NCBI RefSeq assembly: GCF_900547735.1 | Contig: NZ_URHZ01000013.1 | Span: forward strand, 1 to 64,000 | Direction: 5' to 3' | From: an uncultured Clostridium sp. | GTDB taxonomy: Bacteria > Bacillota > Clostridia > Lachnospirales > Lachnospiraceae | Length of the DNA: 64,000 bases | Shown here: positions 43,299-51,680 of the stretch, one piece after another | Layout: every line of letters begins with the position of its first letter | Position numbering within the stretch: position 1 is the first letter of the stretch | Made by a program: the position numbers and the translations under genes | Notes under the pieces: model-generated | What the model saw: the letters and a program-made list of their open reading frames with translations, nothing else | The model's database searches: none | What the model was told of the DNA's origin: nothing

Positions 43299-43314
43299 AC
43301 TAATCAGGAAAGGT

Positions 43315-44283
43315 ATGGGAGTAGTGAAGGATAAAAATCTGAGAATTTCAAAGAAAACAATGCTTATCATTGGTGCAGTCTTACTTTTTTTAATTGTTGG
43401 GTCGCAGATTCCAAACTATCTTACAGTCAGAAACATTTTTAATGTAATAAGACAGAGTTCCATTGTCTCACTGGTGTCTTACGGTATGACCATGGTTATC
43501 ATTGTTAAGGGAATCGACCTGTCGGTCGGCGGAATTATTGCATGCTGCGCTATGATAAGCGGATTAATGATGAAGGGCGGATGCCCGATATGGCTTTCGA
43601 TTGCCGCTGGTTTACTGGCGGGCGCCCTGATGGGATGGTTTAACGGCGTTATGGTTGAAAAACTGGAAGTGCCGGCTTTTATTACAACTCTGGTGGTTGG
43701 ACAGGTGGCAAGCGGAATTGCCCTTATGTTAAATGGAGGCGGCTCCCTGGGCGGCTTCCCGAAAGAATATGTCAATATCGGAAACGGAACACTCTTAGGA
43801 ATGCCAATTTCTAATTATATTACATTTATCTTCTGTATCGTGTCGGCCCTGATTATGGGACGGACCCGCCTGGGAACTTACATCTATGCCCTCGGCGGCA
43901 ATGATATGGTTGTGAAGCAGCAGGGAATCAGCACTGCGAAAATCAACTATTTTGTCTTTGCATTTTCCGGTTTCTGTGCAGCGGTGGCGGGGATCCTCCT
44001 GAGCGCGCAGATGAATACGGTCCACCCGACACAGGGAGGAACTTATCAGCTCGATGCCGTTGCGGCCTGTGTTATCGGCGGCGTCAACATGGCAGGCGGG
44101 GAAGGCAAGGTTTATCTGTCTCTCGTAGGCGCCCTTCTCATCGGTTTCCTGAGGAACGGCCTGAACCTTTACGGACTTCATCCGTTCTACCAGAACCTGG
44201 TGATTGGATTTATTATCATCGTGATTGTGGCCGTATCCATTTACAGCCGTAACCGGAAGATAGAGGCTGCCAAGGTATTCTAA
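43315..44283 (+). CDS. Ribose-type ABC transporter permease, first
   Basis: Inner-membrane permease of the RbsC/BPD_transp_2 family, about 322 residues. Motifs: SIVSLVSYGMTMVIIVKGIDLSVGG near the N-terminus and CVIGGVNMAGGEGKVYLSLVGALLIG near the C-terminus, both typical. Start choice is uncertain: ATG 43282 lies within a hairpin, ATG 43315 directly abuts AGGAAAGG, and GTG 43324 is 10 bases from the same ribosome binding site. It forms a heteromeric channel with the next gene. Confidence 0.88.
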   Translation: MGVVKDKNLRISKKTMLIIGAVLLFLIVGSQIPNYLTVRNIFNVIRQSSIVSLVSYGMTMVIIVKGIDLSVGGIIACCAMISGLMMKGGCPIWLSIAAGLLAGALMGWFNGVMVEKLEVPAFITTLVVGQVASGIALMLNGGGSLGGFPKEYVNIGNGTLLGMPISNYITFIFCIVSALIMGRTRLGTYIYALGGNDMVVKQQGISTAKINYFVFAFSGFCAAVAGILLSAQMNTVHPTQGGTYQLDAVAACVIGGVNMAGGEGKVYLSLVGALLIGFLRNGLNLYGLHPFYQNLVIGFIIIVIVAVSIYSRNRKIEAAKVF

Positions 44284-44306
44284 TATTTATTGCGAAGGGA
44301 AGAAAA

Positions 44307-45281
44307 ATGGGTAAAGAACAAAAAACTATGGAAAATAATAAACAGGCGCTGAGGATGTTTGTGAAGAAGAATGGCAGCGTTGTTGTTTTTGCAATTCTCT
44401 GCATCGCGGCTGCCATATTTGTTCCCAGATTTGCTTCTGTGAACAACTTTCTTCTGATTATCAAGCAGTCGGCCATTCCGGTTATTGCCTGTATCGGTAT
44501 GACGATGGTACTGATGACCGGCGGCATCGATCTGTCGCTCGGCTATACGATAGGACTCAGCTCCACGATCGTCGGCATGCTGGTAAAGACTCATGAAATG
44601 GCGTATCTGCCGGCGATTCTCATCACTTTGGGAGTCGGAGTGGTCATCGGCCTTATCAATGGTTTCTGTGTGCAGGCCATTAAAGTGCCGGCATTTATCA
44701 CAACCCTAGGAACCGGATACATCATTTATGGAATAGCAGAAATTGTAAGCCACGGCGAATCGGTAAACCGTCTGCCAAAGGGATTTCTGGCAATCGGTAA
44801 AACAGAGGTGCTTGGAGTTAATACAACGGTAGTGATTACCGCAGTAATCTGTCTCGTATTTTTTTACATATTACATATGTCCACATTCGGCAGGAATCTG
44901 TCGGCATTCGGACTCAGTGAACCGGCCAGCCGTCTGAGCGGCGTGGCGACGGCGAAAATCAACGTGCTGGTTTATGTAAACTGTGCAGTGCTCGCCAGCC
45001 TCGTGGGAATCCTTCTTTCCATCGACGTTAACTGTGCCCAGCCGACCATGGGCGGCGGAAATTATACGTTCGAAGTCATTACGGGAGCGGTGCTTGGAGG
45101 CGCCAGCCTGTTCGGCGGAGTCGGCTCCGTTGTGGGCGCGCTCTTCGGCGTCATGACCATCAAGGTAATCGGTAACTGTATCAACCTGATGAATGCGGCT
45201 TACTATCTCTATGACGCAATCATGGGAATCATCATTTTAGCTGCGATTGTTTTTGAGAATGTCAAGAACAGAAAGCTGTAA
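44307..45281 (+). CDS. Ribose-type ABC transporter permease, second
   Basis: Paralogous RbsC-type permease, 324 residues, with IPVIACIGMTMVLMTGGIDLSLG and ITGAVLGGASLFGGVGSVVGALFG. A charged N-terminal cytoplasmic stretch (MGKEQKTMENNKQALRMF) precedes the first helix. Ribosome binding site GAAGGGAAG. Two different permeases point to a heterodimeric channel. Confidence 0.9.
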   Translation: MGKEQKTMENNKQALRMFVKKNGSVVVFAILCIAAAIFVPRFASVNNFLLIIKQSAIPVIACIGMTMVLMTGGIDLSLGYTIGLSSTIVGMLVKTHEMAYLPAILITLGVGVVIGLINGFCVQAIKVPAFITTLGTGYIIYGIAEIVSHGESVNRLPKGFLAIGKTEVLGVNTTVVITAVICLVFFYILHMSTFGRNLSAFGLSEPASRLSGVATAKINVLVYVNCAVLASLVGILLSIDVNCAQPTMGGGNYTFEVITGAVLGGASLFGGVGSVVGALFGVMTIKVIGNCINLMNAAYYLYDAIMGIIILAAIVFENVKNRKL

Positions 45282-45293
45282 GGAGTCGATCAG

Positions 45294-46811
45294 ATGAGCA
45301 AAACCATTTTAAGAATGGATCATATAACAAAATATATTTTTGACGCCTACGGAAAACCGATTCGGGGGACGGATGTAAAGATTCTGGATGACGTGCATTT
45401 TGACATGTATGAGTCGGAGGTGCATATCCTGATTGGTGAAAACGGCGCCGGCAAATCCACCCTGATGAAAATTCTGGGAGGCATTATTCCCCAGGACGGA
45501 GGGGAAATGGAGCTGTTCGGGCAGAATGTAAACTTCTCCAACCCAAGGCAGGCCGAGGCAATGGGCGTCGGCTTTATCCATCAGGAACTCAACCTGTGCC
45601 CGAACCTGAGCGTTGCGGAGAACCTGTTCCTGGGAAGGGAAATCACGGGCAAGGGAAATATTTTCAGCAACAAGAAGGAGATGTATGCCCAGAGCCGGAA
45701 GATGCTGATGAAACTGGGATTTGACATTGATCCTCAAATTCTTGTGCGCAACCTTTCCACGGCGCAGCAGCAGATTGTGGAAATTGTAAAGGCCATTTCC
45801 TATGATTCGAAGATTATTATCATGGATGAGCCGACGGCCAGCCTGACGCAGGCTGAGATTGACCATCTGTTTGAAATTATCAGGGATATGAAGAAACAGG
45901 GAATCAGTATTATCTATATTTCCCACCGTTTCGAGGAGTTAAAAGAGATTGGGGACAGGCTGACGGTGCTCCGCGACGGCTGCTATGTCGGAACGATTGA
46001 TATGGCGGAGTTCAGCCATGACAAGGTAATCGGCATGATGGTCGGAAGAACTTTAAACCAGATGTATACCTGCGCCCACGTGCCGCAGGACGAGGAAATC
46101 CTCAGAGTGGAGAACCTTAAAATCGCTCCGAACACCGAACCTCTGAGTCTCTATGTGAAAAAAGGCGAGGTTGTGGGAATCGGAGGACTGGTGGGAGCCG
46201 GAAGGACGGAAGTGGCCAAGAGTATTTTCGGCGCACGCAAATTCTACGGCGGTAAGATTGTCTATAAGGGCGAGGCGGTAACAAAACCGGCACCAAAAGA
46301 GATGATTAAAAAGGGACTGATGTACCTGACCGAGGACCGCAAGATTGAAGGTCTGGTTCTCCGGATGGATATTGAACAGAATATTACCCTGGCCTCCCTG
46401 TCGGAAATGTTTAAGAACGGGTTTATAAAGAGGGGACAGGAGCACGAAGTATCCGAGGAAAAAATAAAGGAACTGAATATCGTATGCACGTCCGGCCATC
46501 AGCTTGCCAACACGCTGAGCGGCGGGAACCAGCAGAAGGTGGCCCTGGCGAAATGGCTGGCCAGCCATCCGGCCCTGCTGATACTGGATGAACCGACAAG
46601 GGGTATCGATGTCAATGCGAAGTCGGAAATTTATCAGATTATCGACGATCTGGCGAAAAAGGGCGTTGCCATTCTTATGATATCCTCCGAACTGCCGGAA
46701 CTGATTGGCATGAGCGACAGGATTTATGTGATGAGACGCGGAACCATCTCTGCGGAGCTGACCGTGCGGGAAGATTTCCAGCAGGAAACGATTTTATCAT
46801 ATACAATTTGA
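45294..46811 (+). CDS. Ribose-type ABC transporter ATPase (two nucleotide-binding domains)
   Basis: RbsA/MglA-type ATPase, 505 residues. First domain: Walker A GENGAGKST, signature LSTAQQQIVEIVKA, Walker B IIIMDEPTASL. Second domain: diverged Walker A GLVGAGRTEVA, as usual for this family, LSGGNQQKVALAKWLA and LLILDEPTRGIDV. Ribosome binding site AAGGAG. Completes the transporter; energises uptake of the unphosphorylated substrate used by the downstream enzymes. Confidence 0.93.
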   Translation: MSKTILRMDHITKYIFDAYGKPIRGTDVKILDDVHFDMYESEVHILIGENGAGKSTLMKILGGIIPQDGGEMELFGQNVNFSNPRQAEAMGVGFIHQELNLCPNLSVAENLFLGREITGKGNIFSNKKEMYAQSRKMLMKLGFDIDPQILVRNLSTAQQQIVEIVKAISYDSKIIIMDEPTASLTQAEIDHLFEIIRDMKKQGISIIYISHRFEELKEIGDRLTVLRDGCYVGTIDMAEFSHDKVIGMMVGRTLNQMYTCAHVPQDEEILRVENLKIAPNTEPLSLYVKKGEVVGIGGLVGAGRTEVAKSIFGARKFYGGKIVYKGEAVTKPAPKEMIKKGLMYLTEDRKIEGLVLRMDIEQNITLASLSEMFKNGFIKRGQEHEVSEEKIKELNIVCTSGHQLANTLSGGNQQKVALAKWLASHPALLILDEPTRGIDVNAKSEIYQIIDDLAKKGVAILMISSELPELIGMSDRIYVMRRGTISAELTVREDFQQETILSYTI

Positions 46812-46836
46812 CGGGCCATGCGAAAGGAGCTTAAAA

Positions 46837-47328
46837 ATGAAAAAACTGATGGTTAAAAATATATTGGACAGCGATTTTTCCGTTTATGGAAGATGCGTGA
46901 ATCTTCTGTCTCCGTCTTCTCCCTGTATCGGCGAGAAACCGATCCGGTTTTACAGGGATATGATGCCCCTTGGAGGCAATGAGACACTTTCACTGTCCGT
47001 GACGGCGGTGGAGCCGATGAAAATGATCGTGGATGTGCTGGAGTTCCACTCCGGTACAGGAGAATGTTTTCTGAGTTTGGATGGAGACACCTGTATCTGC
47101 GTTGGACCCGCGACCGCGGACCCGTACCCGCAGGCGGAGACGCTGGAGGCATTTTTTGTGCCTTCCGGGACCGCGGTTTACATCCATCCCGGCGTATGGC
47201 ACTACGCACCGTATCCGGCCGGAAATCATCCGATCCACTCCCTGGTGATGCTGCCTCAGAGAACCTATGCCAATGACTGTTATAAGTGCGGACTTAAGGC
47301 GGATGAGGTAATGGAACTGGAGATTTAA
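46837..47328 (+). CDS. Cupin protein (ureidoglycolate-lyase-like/DUF4867 type)
   Basis: 163-residue single-domain beta-barrel protein. The likely metal-binding cupin residues are visible: Glu69 and His71 in VLEFHSGTGE, Glu76, and the His117/His122 pair in YIHPGVWHY. Overall pattern (KPIRFYRD, GDTCICV, FFVPSGTAV) resembles ureidoglycolate lyase/DUF4867 proteins. It lies between a sugar transporter and a glycyl radical activase, with no purine-degradation genes nearby. A sugar isomerase, epimerase or lyase role in the pathway is more likely than ureidoglycolate cleavage. Ribosome binding site AAAGGAG. Confidence 0.7.
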   Translation: MKKLMVKNILDSDFSVYGRCVNLLSPSSPCIGEKPIRFYRDMMPLGGNETLSLSVTAVEPMKMIVDVLEFHSGTGECFLSLDGDTCICVGPATADPYPQAETLEAFFVPSGTAVYIHPGVWHYAPYPAGNHPIHSLVMLPQRTYANDCYKCGLKADEVMELEI

Positions 47329-47335
47329 AGACGGA

Positions 47336-48187
47336 ATGGAAAAAACGGGCGTAATATTTGATATAAAGCAATTTGCGGTATTTGACGGACCGGGCATCAG
47401 AACCACCGTGTTTTTAAAGGGCTGTCCTCTGCGCTGCATGTGGTGCCACAACCCGGAGGGGCTGTCGTTTGAACCACAGCTTATGGTGTCGCCAAACGGC
47501 TGTACGGACTGCGGGAGCTGCCGCCTGGTCTGTAAGCACCCGGACGGCTGTATTCTCTGCGGAGACTGTGTCAGAGCCTGCCCGGCGCGGCTTAGAAAGA
47601 TCTGCGGGGAGCGCATGACGGTGGAAGAGCTGACCGGAAAGCTGCTGCGTGACCGGGAATACCTGGAAATGCAGGGCGGAGGGGTTACCTTTTCCGGCGG
47701 GGAGCCGACGGGACAGCCGGAATTTCTTCTGAATTGTCTGAAAGAACTGCGCACAATGCACCGTGCGGTTGAAACAAGCGGATACTGCAGGAACGATATT
47801 TTTAAGAATATCATGGATGAGCTGGATTATATCATCATGGATATCAAGATTGCGGATAATGAGAAACATAAGATTTACACCGGAGTGAGCAACCGGATGA
47901 TCCTTGAGAATCTTGAACAGGTTAAGAAAAGCGGGAAACCGTTCCGGATCCGGATTCCTGTCATTCCCGGGGTCAATGATACAGAGGAAAACTACCGTCT
48001 GACGGCGGAGCTTTTAAAAGGAGCCGAAAACCTGGAGATGGTGGAACTTCTACCCTATCACAAAACGGCAGGGGCCAAATATGGCATGGTGGGGCGCGCC
48101 TACGCCCCGGATTTTGATGTCGACAGGGAACCGGTCCTTGAGACATCGGCTTTTGAAAATGCGGGAATCTGCTGCCGTAAGATGTAG
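47336..48187 (+). CDS. Glycyl radical enzyme activase (radical SAM)
   Basis: Installs the glycyl radical on the downstream enzyme using S-adenosylmethionine. 283 residues. The radical-SAM Cys motif CPLRCMWC gives Cys30, Cys34 and Cys37, preceded by the activase signature FAVFDGPGIRTTVFLKG. An inserted ferredoxin-like segment with two further cysteine clusters (CTDCGSCRLVC and CILCGDCVRACP) marks the subgroup that activates dehydratase-, lyase- and decarboxylase-type enzymes rather than pyruvate formate-lyase. A GGEP motif binds SAM. Starts 7 bases after the cupin gene. Confidence 0.94.
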   Translation: MEKTGVIFDIKQFAVFDGPGIRTTVFLKGCPLRCMWCHNPEGLSFEPQLMVSPNGCTDCGSCRLVCKHPDGCILCGDCVRACPARLRKICGERMTVEELTGKLLRDREYLEMQGGGVTFSGGEPTGQPEFLLNCLKELRTMHRAVETSGYCRNDIFKNIMDELDYIIMDIKIADNEKHKIYTGVSNRMILENLEQVKKSGKPFRIRIPVIPGVNDTEENYRLTAELLKGAENLEMVELLPYHKTAGAKYGMVGRAYAPDFDVDREPVLETSAFENAGICCRKM

Positions 48188-48224
48188 ACCGGACAGCGGT
48201 TACCGATGAAGTTAGGAGGAAAAG

Positions 48225-50291
48225 ATGACAGCATATATAGAAAAATTGCTGGAACGTTTTATCGTAGAAAAGGATCAGAAAAAATACCGCGACACTCCGG
48301 AAGACCCGAGGGCCCTTGCAGCCGGTTTTGAGGAGGAAGGGCTCCCGGATCTTGAACGGGCGGTGAGAAGACTGGCCTTTATGCTGAAAGAGGAGCGTCC
48401 GATCGTATATCCCGATGAAAAAATTGTCCTGCTCCGCACGAGAACCACAGTGCCGGAAATCTTTACGGAACGGGAATATGAAGAGATAAAAAAAGAGCAT
48501 TATATCCACGAGCAGGGGAAGGTGTGCAATATTAACCCCTCATACAGCATGCTGATTGACGCCGGTTTTGACAAAAAGCGGGAGGAAATCAGGGAGGCCC
48601 TGGGAGAACCGGAGCTTTCACAGGATAAAAAAGAATATCTGGATGCGCTGATGACGGTTCTTAACCTGATTGAAGAATTTGCAGGGAGGTACAGGGAAGA
48701 GGCCGTGCGCGTCGGAAACACAGAAGCGGCAAAGGTATTTGAAAGAATCCCCTCCAAAGGGGCGGAAAATTTCAGGGAAGCGCTCCAGTTTCTCCGTCTG
48801 ATCCATTACTGCCTGTGGTGCAGTTTTAACTATCACAATACCTTTGGCCGGTTTGACCAGTACATGTATCCCTATTTTAAAAAAGATATGGAGAGCGGGC
48901 TGATTGACAGCGAGCAGGCCCTGGAGCTGGTGGAGGAATTCTTTATCTCCTGCAATAAGGACAGTGATCTCTATACAGGGATGCAGCAGGGGGACAACGG
49001 ACAGAGCATTGTTCTTGGAGGATTGAATCCGGACGGCACGGAGAGCTATAATGAACTTTCTGCTCTCTGCCTTCAGGCCAGCCTGGAACTGAAACTGATC
49101 GACCCTAAAATCAATCTCAGGGTAAATAAGAATACGCCTCTCGATATGTATGAAAAAGGCACCCGCCTGACCAAACAGGGACTGGGATTTCCGCAGTATG
49201 CCAATGACGATGTGATTGTGCCTGCCCTGAAACGCTGGGGATATGAGGAGGAGGACGCTTATAATTACGTGGTTGCCGCCTGCTGGGAATTTATTATACC
49301 GGGAACCGGAATGGATATTCCCAATATCAATGGCCTGTCCTTTGCCCATGCGGTGATTTCCAGCATGGAAAAACTGCCGGAATGCAGTACATTTGAGGAA
49401 TTCATGGAGTTTGTAAGGGAGAAAATCATGGCTCAGGCGGACGAACTGATCGCCGGGGTTAAGGATGTTTATATGGAACCTGCGCCGCTTATGAGCCTGA
49501 TGATGAAGGACTGCATCAGCACGGGCCGCGATGTGTCGAAGGGCAACAAGTACAACAATTACGGCTTCCACGGCACCGGCCTCTCCACCGCAGTGGACTC
49601 TCTGGCCGTCATCAGGAAATACGTGTTTGAAGAGCGGAAATTTACCGCGAAAGAGCTTAATGAGATGCTTGCCGTTGACTTTAAGGGATATGAGACGGTG
49701 CAGAATATGCTCCGCTATGAGGCTCCGAAGATGGGCAATGACGATGACCGGGTGGACGGTCTCGCCGTGACGCTTCTGGACTGGTTCGCCGATTCCCTGG
49801 AAGGGAAAAAGAATGACAGGGGCGGCATTTTCCGGGCAGGAACCGGTTCGGCCATGTACTATATCTGGCATGCAAAGGACGAAGTGACGACTCCCGACGG
49901 AAGAAGGAAAGGAGAATCCCTGGCCTGCAACTACTCGCCAAGCCTGTTTACCCGCCTGGACGGTCCGGTATCCATCATTAAATCCTTTGCCAAGCCGCAC
50001 CTGGTACGGGTTGCCAACGGCGGACCGCTGACCATAGAGCTTCATGATACGCTGTTCCGTAACGATGACAGCATCCGCAAGGTTGCCATGTTTGTAAAGA
50101 GCTTCATGGACATGGGAGGCCACCAGATGCAGATTAATGCGGTCAACCGCGATAAGATGCTGGACGCTAAAAAACATCCCGAAAATTACAGGAACCTGAT
50201 TGTCAGGGTCTGGGGATGGAGCGGATATTTTGTGGAGCTGGATGAGGTTTATCAGGATCACATTATAGAGCGTATGGAACTTTCGATGTAA
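48225..50291 (+). CDS. Divergent short glycyl radical enzyme of unknown reaction
   Basis: Glycyl radical enzyme, 688 residues, markedly shorter than the 760-850 of PFL, glycerol/diol dehydratases and choline lyase. The active-site loop reads VVAACWEFIIPGTGMD, with thiyl-forming Cys353 and Glu355 of a Cys-x-Glu motif. The C-terminal glycyl loop is VRVWGWSGYF, with Gly664 as the likely radical site; the common form is RVsGYs/a, so two flanking residues are Trp here. The Cys-x-Glu motif fits dehydratase- or lyase-type chemistry. Ribosome binding site AGGAGG. With its own activase, a ribose-type ABC transporter, cupin and LacI control it probably acts on a sugar, polyol or related compound. I cannot place it in a named subfamily. 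Confidence 0.88.
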   Translation: MTAYIEKLLERFIVEKDQKKYRDTPEDPRALAAGFEEEGLPDLERAVRRLAFMLKEERPIVYPDEKIVLLRTRTTVPEIFTEREYEEIKKEHYIHEQGKVCNINPSYSMLIDAGFDKKREEIREALGEPELSQDKKEYLDALMTVLNLIEEFAGRYREEAVRVGNTEAAKVFERIPSKGAENFREALQFLRLIHYCLWCSFNYHNTFGRFDQYMYPYFKKDMESGLIDSEQALELVEEFFISCNKDSDLYTGMQQGDNGQSIVLGGLNPDGTESYNELSALCLQASLELKLIDPKINLRVNKNTPLDMYEKGTRLTKQGLGFPQYANDDVIVPALKRWGYEEEDAYNYVVAACWEFIIPGTGMDIPNINGLSFAHAVISSMEKLPECSTFEEFMEFVREKIMAQADELIAGVKDVYMEPAPLMSLMMKDCISTGRDVSKGNKYNNYGFHGTGLSTAVDSLAVIRKYVFEERKFTAKELNEMLAVDFKGYETVQNMLRYEAPKMGNDDDRVDGLAVTLLDWFADSLEGKKNDRGGIFRAGTGSAMYYIWHAKDEVTTPDGRRKGESLACNYSPSLFTRLDGPVSIIKSFAKPHLVRVANGGPLTIELHDTLFRNDDSIRKVAMFVKSFMDMGGHQMQINAVNRDKMLDAKKHPENYRNLIVRVWGWSGYFVELDEVYQDHIIERMELSM

Positions 50292-50605
50292 AAAGCAGCA
50301 GGGATAAATTAAATGAAAGAGGCGCTTGTGCCCGTCCGGAGGAATTCATTAACTTGAAGCTCCGGGAGTGCACAAGCGTTTTTTTACGTGGAGGGGAAGA
50401 GAATGGTATAGAAAATGCCCAAGCACTTACGGCGTTTTAGAAAATGATGTATGGATTGGCAGCAGCACAGTCTATAATAGTTCCTGAAGTACTTTATGTA
50501 CGTTATATCCGGGGAAGAAAAGAATCTCAGCAAGTAAAATCAAGCGGCAGCTTTCCCGTTCCATTATAATAAACGCAGAGCAGTTGAAACAGGGAGAACA
50601 GACGA
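50292..50605. other. Intergenic region after the glycyl radical operon
   Basis: Holds the operon terminator (50323-50385) and a leader to the next gene; a TATAAT-like box near 50565 may be its promoter, with no clear -35. Confidence 0.5.
50323..50385 (+). terminator. Terminator of the glycyl radical operon
   Basis: Stem CGCTTGTGC (50323-50331) with GCACAAGCG (50370-50378), an inner TCCGGAG/CTCCGG pairing, then a run of seven T. Confidence 0.92.
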
Positions 50606-51577
50606 ATGTACGAGTGGCAGAAGCAGATACAGATAATCGTGGATGAAATTGACCGGTGTATTAAGAATTATAACGACGAAGCTTTAACGCTGCGTTTCCT
50701 TTCCAGAAAGCTGGGGTACTCCGAATTTTACACCACAAGAAAATTTAAAGAAATATCGGGGATGCAGTTTCGGGATTATTTGAGGCTCAGAAGACTGGCC
50801 TTTGCGTTAAAGGAGATCCGGGACAGTGAGAAAAGCATTTTGGATATTGCTTTTGACTATGGTTTTTCATCACATGAAGCTTTTACAAGAGCTTTTAAGG
50901 GAACATACGGCGTGACGCCGAGCGAATACCGTAAAAAGCCAAGGCCTGTTGTCCTCCGTACAAAAATCAACCTTTTCGACCGCTACTTTTTAGGATTTGG
51001 AGAGATTGGCATGATAAGACCGGACGAAGATATTAAAACGTATTTTGTTACTATCCCCGCACATAAATTTCTGTATATTAAGAATTATGAGAGCAACGGA
51101 TATTGGGATTTCTGGGAAAAGCAGAGCCGCATTCCGGGGCAGGACTACGAGACGATCTGCGGACTGCTCGACAGCATTAAGGGCAAACTGGGTGATGACG
51201 GCGGGAGCGAGGCAAACAGCGGCAGCGGACAGATTATGGCGTATATGAATGATCCGGAGGGCAGGCTCTGCGACTGGGGATTTCCGCGTACGGAGTGCTT
51301 CGGCGCGCGTCTTCCCGCCGATTATAAGGGCGAAGTGCCGCCTCAGATGATTCTGACGGATGTACCCGAAGCCGAGTATGTCGTTTTTGAACACGGGCCG
51401 TTCGATTATGAGCAGGAAAACCGCAGTGTGGAAGAAAAAATTGAAAAGGCCATGGCGGAGTTTGATTTCGATGGCACCGGATACTCCTTTGATACGGACA
51501 CTCCCGGCAGATTATTTTATTTCTATCATAATCCGGAACAGTTTTGGAAATATATCAGGCCGGTGCGCCACCGGTAA
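50606..51577 (+). CDS. AraC-type regulator with GyrI-like effector domain
   Basis: 323 residues. The N-terminal AraC double helix-turn-helix (about 8-110) includes LTLRFLSRKLGYSEFYTTRKFKEISG and ILDIAFDYGFSSHEAFTRAFKGTYGVTPSEYR, the canonical final signature. From about 145 a GyrI/SoxR-effector-like ligand-binding domain follows. Domain order (DNA-binding first) resembles Rob/YdeE-type multidrug or stress regulators. It has its own upstream region, so a link to the glycyl radical operon is not implied. Ribosome binding site CAGGGAG. Confidence 0.85.
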   Translation: MYEWQKQIQIIVDEIDRCIKNYNDEALTLRFLSRKLGYSEFYTTRKFKEISGMQFRDYLRLRRLAFALKEIRDSEKSILDIAFDYGFSSHEAFTRAFKGTYGVTPSEYRKKPRPVVLRTKINLFDRYFLGFGEIGMIRPDEDIKTYFVTIPAHKFLYIKNYESNGYWDFWEKQSRIPGQDYETICGLLDSIKGKLGDDGGSEANSGSGQIMAYMNDPEGRLCDWGFPRTECFGARLPADYKGEVPPQMILTDVPEAEYVVFEHGPFDYEQENRSVEEKIEKAMAEFDFDGTGYSFDTDTPGRLFYFYHNPEQFWKYIRPVRHR

Positions 51578-51582
51578 AAAAG

Positions 51583-51626
51583 TGGGCCAATTGAGGCGGC
51601 AGTATTAAGCCGCTCCAATTGGCCCA
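51583..51626 (-). terminator. Terminator between converging genes
   Basis: An 18-base stem with two mismatched pairs (51583-51600 with 51609-51626). On the minus strand it is followed directly by CTTTTTT, so it mainly ends the ATPase/c-di-GMP transcript. On the plus strand a weaker T-rich stretch follows. Confidence 0.85.
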
Positions 51627-51680
51627 TCTGATTCTTTCTTTTTATCCTGCCGGAATGTGAAAAACATACCGCAGAGTTTT

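Noticed and set aside
48618..50261. Long minus-strand open frame of 547 codons opposite the glycyl radical enzyme
   Set aside because: It lies wholly within a confidently assigned gene, has no ribosome binding site or recognisable domain, and its composition mirrors the codon bias of the plus strand.
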